From Flavobacterium silvaticum (GTDB lineage Bacteria > Bacteroidota > Bacteroidia > Flavobacteriales > Flavobacteriaceae): DNA of 64,000 bases. A model generated the notes under the pieces. That model was not told the origin of the DNA. It searched no databases and worked only from the letters and a program-made list of their open reading frames with translations. The position numbers and the translations under genes are program-made. Positions 43,658-52,452 of the stretch are shown here, piece after piece. Positions within the stretch are counted from its first letter, which is position 1; each line of letters begins with the position of its first letter. Where the stretch lies: NCBI RefSeq assembly GCF_012911565.1, contig NZ_JAAMPU010000106.1:62001-126000 (forward strand). The letters are read 5' to 3'.

Positions 43658-43738
43658 CCTAGCCCTGATGCGAGTGGAAATCCTTTTGCAGCGTTCTAAA
43701 GCGCAAAAGATTGCAACGGGCAGCAGGTTCCCGGCTCC
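43658..43738 (+). repeat. hairpin repeat family, type A copy 4 (reference copy)
   Basis: Reads CCTAGCCCTGATGCGAGTGG, AAATC, stem CTTTTGC paired with GCAAAAG, then ATTGCAACGGGCAGCAGG and CCGGCTCC. It is the cleanest copy. It sits between pyrH and frr, five bases beyond the pyrH stop, so it would be inside the mRNA if the two genes are co-transcribed. Confidence 0.75.
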
Positions 43739-43743
43739 AAAAA

Positions 43744-44451
43744 TTATCCCTGAACCGTAGTCCCGATATTTTCTCCCTGGCAGATTTTAAGCAGATTGCC
43801 TTTTTTGTTCATGTCGAACACGACGATTGGCAAAGCGTTTTCCTGGCTCAACGTGAAAGCCGTGGAATCCATGACGTTCAGGTTTTTGGAGATGACTTCA
43901 GAGAAAGTCAGGGTTTCATATTTGGTGGCCGACGGATCTTTCTCCGGATCGGCGGTGTAAATTCCATCTACTCGGGTGCCTTTTAAAATGACGTCAGCGT
44001 GTATTTCGACACCTCTTAAAACGGCTGCTGTATCTGTCGTGAAATACGGGTTTCCGGTTCCGGCTCCAAAAATCACGATGCGGTTTTTCTCTAAATGACG
44101 TACTGCTCGGCGTTTGATGTATGGTTCCGCGATGGCCTCGATCTTTAACGCCGTTTGTAAACGGGTCAGCATTCCCTTGTCTTCGAGAGCACCTTGTAAA
44201 GCCATTCCATTGATTACGGTGGCGAGCATTCCCATGTAATCGCCTTGTACCCTGTCCATTCCGTTGCTGGCTCCGGCTACTCCGCGAAATATGTTTCCTC
44301 CACCAATTACGATTGCAATTTCAACACCTTGGTCATGAATCAGTTTGATATCTTCGGCATATTCGGCAAGGCGGGCGGGGTCGATTCCGTAAGCCCTGTC
44401 GCCCATGAGCGCTTCACCGCTTAGCTTGAGGAGGATTCTTTTGTATTTCAT
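43744..44451 (-). CDS. pyrH: UMP kinase
   Basis: A 235-residue amino-acid-kinase-fold protein. [13 protein letters not shown] is the ATP-binding start, [14 protein letters not shown] the UMP site, [18 protein letters not shown] and [17 protein letters not shown] are family signatures, and the length is normal. It phosphorylates UMP. It is the first gene of the pyrH-frr unit; a -7 box lies 20 bases upstream. Confidence 0.96.
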   Translation of the reverse strand: MKYKRILLKLSGEALMGDRAYGIDPARLAEYAEDIKLIHDQGVEIAIVIGGGNIFRGVAGASNGMDRVQGDYMGMLATVINGMALQGALEDKGMLTRLQTALKIEAIAEPYIKRRAVRHLEKNRIVIFGAGTGNPYFTTDTAAVLRGVEIHADVILKGTRVDGIYTADPEKDPSATKYETLTFSEVISKNLNVMDSTAFTLSQENALPIVVFDMNKKGNLLKICQGENIGTTVQG

Positions 44452-44470
44452 GTTTTTGGGTTGAGTTGTG

Positions 44471-44478
44471 CAAATATA
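44471..44478 (-). promoter_or_regulatory. -7 box for pyrH
   Basis: TATATTTG on the minus strand, exact consensus; -33 not evident. Confidence 0.45.
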
Positions 44479-44593
44479 GAGATTATCCGAATTGACTTTG
44501 AAGCCGATTGTAAAAATGTTAACAGGGTTAAAAAGGTGTTTTAAGCAGTCTTTTTAAGTGGTACATTTATGTCTCTTTTAAATCTGTCAGCTT

Positions 44594-45217
44594 ATGAAGA
44601 TGGCCATTGCCGAAGGGCTTGCAAACAGTTATTCGTACACCAAATACCGCGACATCCTGCATGTATTGTTGTCCCAGGGGAAATCCTCCGGCCCAAAACA
44701 GTCAGAGGACCTTCTTGCTTACAGCCAGCTCAACGAAGCCCGAATGGACCGGCTCGATAAAAAAATCGTGGTTCCAGAGGAAAACATCACAAAATTACTG
44801 GCTATCAAAGAAAAGTATATCTGGCTTGTTTTATCGGAAGGATGGTGTGGCGATGCGGCTCAGTTGATTCCAATCTTCAATAAACTGGCGATACTTTCAC
44901 CGAATATCGATTTGAAGATTGCGTTCCGCGATGAGAATGAAGCGCTGATGAATTTATTCCTGACCAACGGCTCACGATCGATTCCAAAACTGATCGTGCT
45001 TGATAAGAAAACCCTAGAAGTCCGTGCCAATTGGGGCCCGCGACCAAAACCAGCAGCCCACATCATTTCAAGTTACAAGGCACAATATGGCGTAATAGAT
45101 GAAACGGCCCGAAAGGAATTGCATTTGTGGTATTCACGCGACAAGGGCGTGACTGCCCAGGAAGAACTGATCCAATTGATGGAAGACGTGGAACATGCAT
45201 TCTACACTAAAAGATAA
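44594..45217 (+). CDS. thioredoxin-family protein with a single active-site Cys
   Basis: A 207-residue thioredoxin-fold protein without signal peptide. The active site is WCGDAAQ: Cys85 is present but the second Cys of WCxxC is replaced by Ala. The cis-Pro loop is SRSIPKLIVLD. Such proteins cannot do dithiol chemistry in the usual way and may work with glutathione-like thiols or as chaperones. The start could be ATG 44594 or two codons later. It overlaps the 3' end of the convergent barrel-like gene by 11 bases. Confidence 0.82.
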   Translation: MKMAIAEGLANSYSYTKYRDILHVLLSQGKSSGPKQSEDLLAYSQLNEARMDRLDKKIVVPEENITKLLAIKEKYIWLVLSEGWCGDAAQLIPIFNKLAILSPNIDLKIAFRDENEALMNLFLTNGSRSIPKLIVLDKKTLEVRANWGPRPKPAAHIISSYKAQYGVIDETARKELHLWYSRDKGVTAQEELIQLMEDVEHAFYTKR

Positions 45218-45764
45218 AAAGCCCGAACCCAAGACTGATTGAACGGATATGCCCGGTATTATCCCTTGAAAATCCGTATTCGGAATATTCGATAAATACC
45301 GATAAGGCAGACTGATCATCTTCCAATCCCAGACTCAGCTTTTTATAATCACCCATCAAATCACCATGCCCTACAGCAAATGCGTATCCGTAACCCGATT
45401 GAAGGGAAATACGGGTCATTTCGTTTATTTTGGGAGCGAATCTAAGGTTCAGGTAAACCGGTATCGTAACGAGTTTTTCAGAAATCCGGTAATCGGTTCC
45501 GGTATGAAGACCTGAGGTAAACCAACGATTGACATTGAGTCCGGCTCCAAACTTTGTAAAAATCCCGTCCGGCAACCAACGATTGTCGTTGATGCGTGCG
45601 TCGTGATCGAGATGCGTGCGCAAAGGCAGCGAAAACCCAAAAGACAAATAGGTCGGTTTCTTTTTTTCCTTTGGAATATATTCCTGGAAATATTGGGCAC
45701 GAGCCGAAACAGCGAACAAAATCGCCAAAAGTGAAAGCTTAAACCTGTCGCAACTCGTTCTCAA
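45207..45764 (-). CDS. putative small outer-membrane protein
   Basis: A 185-residue exported protein (signal SLLAILFAVSARAQ). The mature part has beta-strand patterns with alternating aromatics (YLSFGFSLPLRTH, TKFGAGLNVNRWF, TIPVYLNLRFAP, GYGYAFAVG) and ends ISLGFGLFIF with a terminal Phe, as outer-membrane barrels do. Family not identified. Its start lies 26 bases inside truB, so it belongs to that operon. Confidence 0.68.
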   Translation of the reverse strand: MRTSCDRFKLSLLAILFAVSARAQYFQEYIPKEKKKPTYLSFGFSLPLRTHLDHDARINDNRWLPDGIFTKFGAGLNVNRWFTSGLHTGTDYRISEKLVTIPVYLNLRFAPKINEMTRISLQSGYGYAFAVGHGDLMGDYKKLSLGLEDDQSALSVFIEYSEYGFSRDNTGHIRSISLGFGLFIF

Positions 45765-46437
45765 ATACCTCGGGCGTTTTAGCTAAAGTTACGGAATAGT
45801 CACCTATTTTGGTTCGCCTCAAAGCCGTTAAATGCGCTCCAGACTTCAATGCTTTTCCAAAATCGAAAGCCAACGACCTGATATACGTCCCTTTACTGCA
45901 GGCGACGCGAAAGTCGATTTCCGGCAACTCGATCCGGGTGATTTCAAATTCGTATATCGTGGTTTTTCGGGATGCGATTTCAACATCTACTCCGGCACGG
46001 GCATGTTCGTATAATCGGACGCCATCTTTTTTGATTGCAGAAAATACCGGTGGCTTTTGATCGATTTCACCAAGGAATTTGGCAGTAGTTTCGCGAATAA
46101 GTTCTTCTGAAATATGGTCGATTGGAAATATCTGATCCACCTCTGTCTCCAAATCATAAGAAGGTGTTGTCGCCCCAATAAAAAAAGTTCCGGTGTATTC
46201 TTTTGGCTGTGCCTGTATTTCAGAGATTTTCTTAGTCGATTTTCCGGTGCAGACAATAAGCAAACCTGTCGCCAACGGATCAAGCGTTCCGGCATGCCCT
46301 ATCTTGAACTTTTTGAGCCCGAATGCATTCTTGAGTAAATATTTGAGCTTGTTCACCGCCTGGAACGAACTCCAGGTAAGCGGCTTGTCTACTAAAAGGA
46401 TTTGTCCTTCGAGGATGTTTTCTTCAGACAGCATCAA
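45739..46437 (-). CDS. truB: tRNA pseudouridine(55) synthase
   Basis: A 232-residue pseudouridine synthase. VDKPLTWSSFQAVNKLKYLL, then KIGHAGTLDPLATGLLIVCTGKSTK with the catalytic Asp of GTLDPLA, and CSKGTYIRSLAFDFGKAL near the end. Length is short but normal for versions lacking a PUA domain. It overlaps uppP by four bases. Confidence 0.95.
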   Translation of the reverse strand: MMLSEENILEGQILLVDKPLTWSSFQAVNKLKYLLKNAFGLKKFKIGHAGTLDPLATGLLIVCTGKSTKKISEIQAQPKEYTGTFFIGATTPSYDLETEVDQIFPIDHISEELIRETTAKFLGEIDQKPPVFSAIKKDGVRLYEHARAGVDVEIASRKTTIYEFEITRIELPEIDFRVACSKGTYIRSLAFDFGKALKSGAHLTALRRTKIGDYSVTLAKTPEVFENELRQV

Positions 46438-47243
46438 CTATTGTAAGTGAAGTAAACCAGTAAAATGATGCCCGCAAAAATCCGGTAATAGCCCCACGGT
46501 TTGAAACCGTATTTCTTGATGACGCCGATAAAGAATTTAATGGCGATGATAGCAACTACAAAAGCGATGGCATTCCCCAGTAAGAACAAACCTAGGTTTT
46601 CCGGTTGTTGCTTTAAAAGTTCGTATCCTTTCAAACCCGAATGTTCGAAGGTTTTGAGAAACACGGAATATACCGTAACGGCCAACATCGTCGGAACGGC
46701 AAGAAAGAACGAAAATTCAGCCGCAGCTTCACGCGTCAGTTTTTGCTGCATACCGCCTATGATGGAAGCGGCAGATCGTGACGTTCCCGGCATCATTGCC
46801 AGACATTGCCAGAAACCAATGACTACAGCTTTTTTAACCGAAATTTCTTCTTCGGAATGTACAATTGGATTTTTGAAATATCTGTCAATGAACAACAAAA
46901 CAATTCCGCCGACGATGAGCATGCAGGCAATTGGGATCGGTTTTCCCAGCACTTCATCAATCATGTCATCGAAGATTTTCCCTAAAACCAAAGCAGGAAT
47001 AACGGCTGCAGCAAGTTTGATGTAGAAATTGATTTTTTTGAAGTCGAAGAATTTCTTCCAGTATAAAACCACGACGGCCAGAATAGCCCCGAATTGAATC
47101 GCCACCTGGAATAATTTGACGAAATCCTGATCCTGAATCCCAAAATACGAACTCGTAAAAATCATGTGGGCCGTGGAAGAAACCGGAAGATATTCGGTCA
47201 GACCTTCAACAATGGCAATCAGGATAGCTTGTAAAGTGGTCAT
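46434..47243 (-). CDS. uppP: undecaprenyl-diphosphatase
   Basis: Start at 47243 (MTTLQAILIAIVEGLTEYLPVSSTAHMIF); the open frame upstream is not membrane-like. The 269-residue membrane protein has the catalytic EGLTEYLPVSSTAH and the PGTSRSAASI motif (residues MMPGTSRSA). It recycles the carrier lipid for peptidoglycan and O-antigen. Part of the truB, uppP, DUF3098, ftsX cluster. Confidence 0.94.
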   Translation of the reverse strand: MTTLQAILIAIVEGLTEYLPVSSTAHMIFTSSYFGIQDQDFVKLFQVAIQFGAILAVVVLYWKKFFDFKKINFYIKLAAAVIPALVLGKIFDDMIDEVLGKPIPIACMLIVGGIVLLFIDRYFKNPIVHSEEEISVKKAVVIGFWQCLAMMPGTSRSAASIIGGMQQKLTREAAAEFSFFLAVPTMLAVTVYSVFLKTFEHSGLKGYELLKQQPENLGLFLLGNAIAFVVAIIAIKFFIGVIKKYGFKPWGYYRIFAGIILLVYFTYNS

Positions 47244-47391
47244 GTGAATTTGGAAATTTAACTTCGTTAAGTTCGGCCTTTGCCCTCGGGTGAAAATATG
47301 ATAATTTGGAAATGTCCTGGATACTTTTAAAACTTGATGTGAATGCTCAAAAGCACTCACTTGCAAATTTTCAAATTACACAATTTTCAAA

Positions 47392-47619
47392 TTATTTAGC
47401 TTTTTTGAAAATCGACCAGATCGCAATGCCAAACCCAATCAAAACCACAGTCGGTGCCAATCGGATGCGTCGGAAATCAAAAACAGATTCGTTGAAAACG
47501 TTAGGATCATCGCTTCCGCCGCCTGTCATCAGGATAAATCCGAGAGCAATTACACCAAGGCCGATCAACAATAGTTTGTAATTGGCTTTTTCAAAAAGGA
47601 AGGTTGGTTTGTTTTCCAT
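47392..47619 (-). CDS. DUF3098 membrane protein
   Basis: A 75-residue protein with two membrane segments (LLLIGLGVIALGFILMTG and LAPTVVLIGFGIAIWSIF) separated by GGGSDDPNVFNESVFDFRRIR, the hallmark of DUF3098. It lies between ftsX and uppP, the usual Bacteroidota position, and may act with FtsX; function unknown. Confidence 0.9.
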   Translation of the reverse strand: MENKPTFLFEKANYKLLLIGLGVIALGFILMTGGGSDDPNVFNESVFDFRRIRLAPTVVLIGFGIAIWSIFKKAK

Positions 47620-47718
47620 TGCTTAATCTTTTTTGAAACGAAGACACTAAGGCACCAAGACACAAAGGAATTCGATATTATTTTTTCTGAAGGCACAAGG
47701 CGGCGCTTCGCTTATTCG

Positions 47719-48594
47719 TTAATATAAATCGTCGGTTCTTAAATTCAGGAACCTAGTGGTGGCGATGAATGTCGAGATGGCCGTCACGATTATTCCCGTC
47801 ACCAAAACACCTAAAAGCACAGCTCCCGTCATAATTTGGTCACGCAAAATACCAAGGCTCGGGAACGTCGTATCGAGATAATACAATAAGCCCATGAGCG
47901 CAACTACCGCGAAAACGGCACCGATAATCCCAAGCAAAATACCTTTCCAGATGAAAGGACGACGGATAAATGATTTTGTCGCACCTACCATCTGCATCGT
48001 TTTAATGATAAATCGATTGGAATGAATCGACAGGCGCAATGCACTGTTGATCAACAGCACCGCAATCAAAGCCATCACGCCGCTGACAATCAGGATCCAC
48101 ATCGAAACCTTCTCGATATTATTGTTTACGAGCGTCACCAATTGCTTGTCGTAGGAAGCATCGGAAATCATCTGGTTTTCGCGCAACTTGCTCTGAATCT
48201 TTTCAATGCTGTCGTTGACTACGTAATTCGCCTTCAAATGGATATCGAACGAATTCTGCAACGGGTTCATCCCCAAAAATTCCATGAAATCCTCACCAAT
48301 GACAGCCTGGTGTTCCTTCGCCGCGACCTCTTTGGGCACATATTTAAAATCCTTGACCCATTTGGCCGACTTGAGTTGCGCCTCGAAAAGCTGGAGCGAA
48401 TCGGTCGTCGCCTCATTCTTGAAGAATACCGTCATCGTGATATCTTCCTTGAAATCATCGGACAAATTCTTCGAGTTGATCACAAAAAGCCCGAGCACGC
48501 CCAACAGGAACAGCATCAGGAAAATACTCAACACAACCGAGAAATAAGAGGAAATCAGACGGCGCTTCTGGAACCGGTCGAACTTGGAGATCAT
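47719..48594 (-). CDS. ftsX: cell-division protein FtsX
   Basis: A 291-residue FtsX: one N-terminal membrane span (FSVVLSIFLMLFLLGVLGLFVI), a periplasmic domain of about 120 residues (ITMTVFFKNEATTDSLQLFEAQLKSA ... FDIHLKA), and three C-terminal spans with MQMVGATKSFIRRPFIWKGILLG. With FtsE it controls peptidoglycan hydrolases at division. ftsE is not adjacent in the window. Confidence 0.93.
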   Translation of the reverse strand: MISKFDRFQKRRLISSYFSVVLSIFLMLFLLGVLGLFVINSKNLSDDFKEDITMTVFFKNEATTDSLQLFEAQLKSAKWVKDFKYVPKEVAAKEHQAVIGEDFMEFLGMNPLQNSFDIHLKANYVVNDSIEKIQSKLRENQMISDASYDKQLVTLVNNNIEKVSMWILIVSGVMALIAVLLINSALRLSIHSNRFIIKTMQMVGATKSFIRRPFIWKGILLGIIGAVFAVVALMGLLYYLDTTFPSLGILRDQIMTGAVLLGVLVTGIIVTAISTFIATTRFLNLRTDDLY

Positions 48595-48623
48595 AGGCTT
48601 GAAATGTGGGGTAAAAGTAACAA

Positions 48624-48785
48624 GAACTTACCAAACCCTTTTCTTATCGGTTAAAAAAATCATCTTTTTCGCCCCTTTAAATTATTTTTCTCATTCCCTA
48701 GCGCTGCTATGCAACTCTAAAAATAATTTAAAGGAACAAAAAATCTGGATTTTTCACCAGGATAAGAAAAGGGTTAGGCAAGTTC
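48624..48785. repeat. 162-bp long imperfect hairpin
   Basis: Outer arms of 25 bases (48624-48648 and 48761-48785) match at 23 positions; inner arms CCTTTAAATTATTTTT / AAAAATAATTTAAAGG (48674-48689 and 48719-48734) match perfectly. The centre is CTCATTCCCTAGCGCTGCTA and a few more bases. Only ~25 bases in each half are poorly paired. Confidence 0.75.
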
Positions 48786-48820
48786 AAAACAACTTCGGTA
48801 ATAAAAATTATATCCGAATC

Positions 48821-48868
48821 TAACCGGATATAATCGGTTATAATTTTCTAATCGGATATAACCGGTTA
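48821..48868. promoter_or_regulatory. tandem operator-like 20-bp sites
   Basis: TAACCGGATATAATCGGTTA (48821-48840) and TAATCGGATATAACCGGTTA (48849-48868). Each is an inverted repeat of TAAyCG/CGGTTA, they differ at only two positions, and their starts are 28 bases apart. They sit 28 to 75 bases upstream of a -7 box, a normal place for a regulator site. Confidence 0.6.
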
Positions 48869-48895
48869 AATCTTTTACGGTTTGCGGGATAAACG

Positions 48896-48903
48896 TAAAT
48901 TTG
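48896..48903 (+). promoter_or_regulatory. -7 box for leuS
   Basis: TAAATTTG, exact TAnnTTTG, 190 bases before the leuS ATG. A TTTT stands 19 bases upstream in place of TTTG. Confidence 0.45.
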
Positions 48904-48926
48904 CAGCAGTTTTAATTTAAAGTTTT

Positions 48927-49021
48927 GGGCGTGACCACAAGGGTCGGGCACTCAGCACTCGCTCTGTCCGCCTTAAGAACGGCTGGACAGGAGCTTAGAC
49001 AAATGCCTCGATCCCTCACGC
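48927..49021 (-). repeat. hairpin repeat family, type B copy 2
   Basis: Plus-strand reading: GGGCGTGACCACAAGGGTCG, GGCACT, a hairpin TGTCCGCC ... GGCTGGACA, and ATCCCTCACGC at the end. Both ends match the reversed ends of the full-length copy at 12551-12715. Confidence 0.65.
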
Positions 49022-49093
49022 AAACGCCTGAAATAACCTTACTGTATCAGATTGTCACAGTCCATTTGACTTTCGGCATTCGACATTCGACTT

Positions 49094-51937
49094 ATGAAGT
49101 ACAACCCGAACGAAATAGAAGCCCGCTGGCAAAAATTCTGGGCAGAAGAACAAACTTTCGCCGCCTCGAACCATTCCGACAAACCGAAATATTATGTGCT
49201 TGACATGTTCCCTTATCCGTCAGGAGCAGGCTTGCACGTAGGCCATCCACTGGGTTACATAGCGAGCGACATCTATGCACGCTTCAAACGCCATCAGGGT
49301 TTCAACGTATTGCATCCGCAGGGTTACGACAGTTTTGGTCTTCCGGCTGAACAATATGCCATACAGACCGGCCAGCATCCGGAGAAAACCACAAAGGAGA
49401 ACATTGCACGTTACCGCGAACAGCTTGATAAAATCGGGTTTTCGTTCGATTGGGAACGCGAAGTCCGTACATCTGACCCTTCCTATTATAAATGGACGCA
49501 ATGGATTTTTATTCAGCTTTTCAATTCGTGGTACAATAAAACCACAGACAAAGCCGAAAGCATCTGCACGTTGGTTTCCGAATTCGAAAAAAACGGGAAT
49601 GCCACTGTCGATGCGGTTTCAGATGACAACATTGAATCTTTTTCCGCTGCAGATTGGAACGGCTGGCCAACCGAAAAACAACAACAGATTCTTTTAGGTT
49701 ACCGCCTCACCTATCTCGCCGAAACCGAAGTCAACTGGTGTCCGGGGCTTGGAACTGTACTGGCCAACGACGAAATCGTCAATGGGGTTTCGGAACGCGG
49801 CGGCTTTCCGGTCATCCGCAAAAAAATGACCCAATGGAGCATGCGGATTTCTGCGTATGCCGAACGGTTGCTGCAAGGTTTGAACGACATCGACTGGACA
49901 CAATCGCTTATAGACGCACAGAGTAACTGGATCGGGAAATCGGTCGGGGCATCGGTCAAATTTAAACTTACAGGTTCGGCCGCCGAATCTTTTCCTGAAA
50001 ACGAAATCCCGCAGATCGAAGTATTCACGACACGCCCCGATACGATTTTCGGGGTGACGTTCCTGACACTTGCACCCGAGCACCACCTGGTTTCCAAAAT
50101 CGTTTCCGACGACCAAAAAGAAGCCGTCGAATCTTATATCGAAGCTACCGCAAAACGTTCCGAACGCGAACGCATGGCCGATGTCAAAACCATTTCCGGT
50201 GTGTTCACAGGCGCTTATGCCACGCATCCGTTATCGAGCCGCCCTATCCCAATCTGGGTCGGCGATTATGTGCTTGCAGGTTACGGAACCGGAGCCGTTA
50301 TGGCCGTTCCTGCCGGAGATGAAAGAGATTATGCGTTTGCCAAACACTTTGAAATTCCAATCGAGAATATTTTCGATGGTGTCGATATTTCGGAACAGGC
50401 GTTTACCGATAAGAACAATGTGAGTTATCAGAATTCAGGCTTTTTGAACGGCCTCGATTATAAATCGGCGACGGCAAAAGTGATTGAAGAACTCGAAAAA
50501 GTCCAATCTGGCAAAGGAAAAACCAATTACCGATTGCGTGATGCCGTGTTCTCCCGACAACGCTATTGGGGCGAACCATTTCCCGTTTATTACGTGAACG
50601 GATTGCCACAGATGATCGATGCCGCCCATTTACCGATCCGTTTGCCGGAAGTCGAAAAATACCTGCCGACAGAAGACGGTTCCCCACCTCTTGGAAACGC
50701 TACAACATGGGCTTGGGATATTTCCAAAAACGAAGTGGTTCCAAACGACCACGTCGACAATAAAACCGTTTTCCCGCTCGAGCTCAACACCATGCCGGGT
50801 TGGGCCGGAAGTTCATGGTATTGGCTGCGGTATATGGATCCGCATGACAAGGATGCTTTCGTTTCCAAAGAAGCGGAGCAATACTGGCAGAATGTGGACT
50901 TATACATAGGCGGTTCGGAACACGCGACCGGGCATTTGCTGTACAGCCGTTTCTGGAATAAGTTTTTGTTCGACCGTGGTTTTATTTCGAAGGAGGAACC
51001 TTTTAATAAGCTGATCAATCAGGGGATGATTTTGGGGACGAGTGCGTTTGTGCACCGTCTTGAAGGAACCAATACATTCGTTTCAAAGAACAAAATCGGG
51101 AATCAAAAGGTTCAACAGATTCACGCAGATGTTTACCTTGTCAATGCATCGGAAGAACTCGACATCGAAGGCTTCAAAAAATGGCGCCCCGATTTCGCGA
51201 ACGCCGAATTCGTCACCGAAGACAACGGTAAGTTCATTGTCTCCCGCGAAGTCGAAAAAATGTCCAAATCCAAATACAACGTCGTAAACCCAGACGACAT
51301 CTGCAACGAATACGGAGCCGATACGCTGCGTCTTTACGAAATGTTCCTCGGTCCGCTTGAACAGGCCAAACCGTGGAATACCGCCGGAATTACAGGAGTC
51401 TTCGGGTTCCTTAAAAAACTGTGGCGTTTGTATTTCGATGACAACGGATTGATTGTCACGGCGAATCCGGCGAGCAAAGAGGCTTTAAAAACGCTTCATA
51501 AAACGATTAAGAAAGTGCAGGACGACATCGAAGGTTTCTCGTTCAATACTTCTGTTAGCCAGTTCATGATTGCCGTCAACGAACTCACGGCGATGAATTG
51601 CCACGAGCGTGTCGTATTGGAACCGCTTGCCATTTTGGTTTCGCCTTATGCACCTCATATCGCCGAGGAATTATGGCATCGTTTGGGTCATCAAACCAGT
51701 ATTTCAACCGCGCCGTTCCCGGATTTCAATCCGGATTATCTCATCGAAAGCAGCAAGGAATATCCGGTGTCGTTCAACGGAAAGACCAAGTTCACCATCG
51801 AACTGCCGCTTGATCTGTCTGCCTCGGAAATCGAAAAAATCATTATGGACGACGAGCGTACGAAAACACAACTGGGTGGAAATGCGCCTAAAAAAGTAAT
51901 CGTCGTTCCGGGACGCATCATCAACATCGTGGCCTGA
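49094..51937 (+). CDS. leuS: leucyl-tRNA synthetase
   Basis: A 947-residue class I synthetase. FPYPSGAGLHVGHPLGY contains the HIGH motif, TTRPDTIFGVTFLTLAPEH marks the editing domain, SSWYWLRYMDP follows, and VEKMSKSKYNVVNPDD is the KMSKS loop; an anticodon domain and C-terminal extension complete it. An insertion of roughly 60 residues near residue 150 (NKTTDKAESICTLVSEFEKN) is notable but in my recollection common in Bacteroidota. The next gene's start overlaps its stop (TGATG). Confidence 0.97.
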   Translation: MKYNPNEIEARWQKFWAEEQTFAASNHSDKPKYYVLDMFPYPSGAGLHVGHPLGYIASDIYARFKRHQGFNVLHPQGYDSFGLPAEQYAIQTGQHPEKTTKENIARYREQLDKIGFSFDWEREVRTSDPSYYKWTQWIFIQLFNSWYNKTTDKAESICTLVSEFEKNGNATVDAVSDDNIESFSAADWNGWPTEKQQQILLGYRLTYLAETEVNWCPGLGTVLANDEIVNGVSERGGFPVIRKKMTQWSMRISAYAERLLQGLNDIDWTQSLIDAQSNWIGKSVGASVKFKLTGSAAESFPENEIPQIEVFTTRPDTIFGVTFLTLAPEHHLVSKIVSDDQKEAVESYIEATAKRSERERMADVKTISGVFTGAYATHPLSSRPIPIWVGDYVLAGYGTGAVMAVPAGDERDYAFAKHFEIPIENIFDGVDISEQAFTDKNNVSYQNSGFLNGLDYKSATAKVIEELEKVQSGKGKTNYRLRDAVFSRQRYWGEPFPVYYVNGLPQMIDAAHLPIRLPEVEKYLPTEDGSPPLGNATTWAWDISKNEVVPNDHVDNKTVFPLELNTMPGWAGSSWYWLRYMDPHDKDAFVSKEAEQYWQNVDLYIGGSEHATGHLLYSRFWNKFLFDRGFISKEEPFNKLINQGMILGTSAFVHRLEGTNTFVSKNKIGNQKVQQIHADVYLVNASEELDIEGFKKWRPDFANAEFVTEDNGKFIVSREVEKMSKSKYNVVNPDDICNEYGADTLRLYEMFLGPLEQAKPWNTAGITGVFGFLKKLWRLYFDDNGLIVTANPASKEALKTLHKTIKKVQDDIEGFSFNTSVSQFMIAVNELTAMNCHERVVLEPLAILVSPYAPHIAEELWHRLGHQTSISTAPFPDFNPDYLIESSKEYPVSFNGKTKFTIELPLDLSASEIEKIIMDDERTKTQLGGNAPKKVIVVPGRIINIVA

Positions 51938-52452
51938 TGAAACGGTTCGATGTGGCTCCGCTTGACAAAATGTCCCGAATCATCAGTTTTGGGATCGGCA
52001 TTCTGTTTTTGTCGATTCTGGGAACCATCTGGTTGGCGCCTGATGAAGCTAAAAATGCGGTTCGGCTCTATCCGACGATTATGTTGGTCGTGATATTTGG
52101 GATTGCCTATGGCCTGAAGCCGTCTGCTTACGTGATTTCGGCAGACAAACTTCTGGTAAAACGCCCGGCCTGGAATGATGCGGAGTTTAGGTTATCTGAC
52201 ATTTCATCCATCGTCAGAATCGAAAGCGTCCCGAACAAGGGCCTGATCCGCACGTTGGGCTGCGGCGGTCTTTTTGGATACTACGGCTACTTTTCGAACC
52301 ATGATTATGGAAGCATGACGTGGTATTTAACCAGAAGGAAAAACGTACTGATGCTTGAGGTCAAATCTGAAAAAGTGCTGGTTTCACCTAAAGATACCGA
52401 TGCATTTTTGTCTGAACTCAGGAATAAAATCGATGGTCTGAATTTGGCATAA
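51937..52452 (+). CDS. bacterial PH-domain-like membrane protein
   Basis: A 171-residue protein with two hydrophobic segments near the N-terminus (ISFGIGILFLSILGTIWLA and TIMLVVIFGIAYGL) followed by a soluble part that looks like a bacterial pleckstrin-homology fold: ADKLLVKRPAWNDAEFRLSDISSIVRIE, NVLMLEVKSEKVLVSPKDTDAFLSEL. Function unknown. Its start overlaps the leuS stop by one base, so it is co-translated with leuS. Confidence 0.7.
   Translation: MKRFDVAPLDKMSRIISFGIGILFLSILGTIWLAPDEAKNAVRLYPTIMLVVIFGIAYGLKPSAYVISADKLLVKRPAWNDAEFRLSDISSIVRIESVPNKGLIRTLGCGGLFGYYGYFSNHDYGSMTWYLTRRKNVLMLEVKSEKVLVSPKDTDAFLSELRNKIDGLNLA

Larger units (their letters stand above)
48595..49093. other. 499-bp divergent region before leuS, rich in structure
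   Basis: No gene. In order: a 162-bp imperfect inverted repeat (48624-48785), two tandem 20-bp sites (48821-48840, 48849-48868), a -7 box (48896-48903) and a type B hairpin-repeat copy (48927-49021) that would lie in the leuS leader. Confidence 0.7.

Noticed and set aside
48022..48654. 210-codon plus-strand ORF
   Set aside because: Antisense to ftsX; no domain and His/Gln-rich shadow composition.
48904..49093. T-box or amino-acid riboswitch in the leuS leader
   Set aside because: The leader contains a type B repeat; I could find no T-box bulge sequence, and T-boxes are not expected in Bacteroidota.
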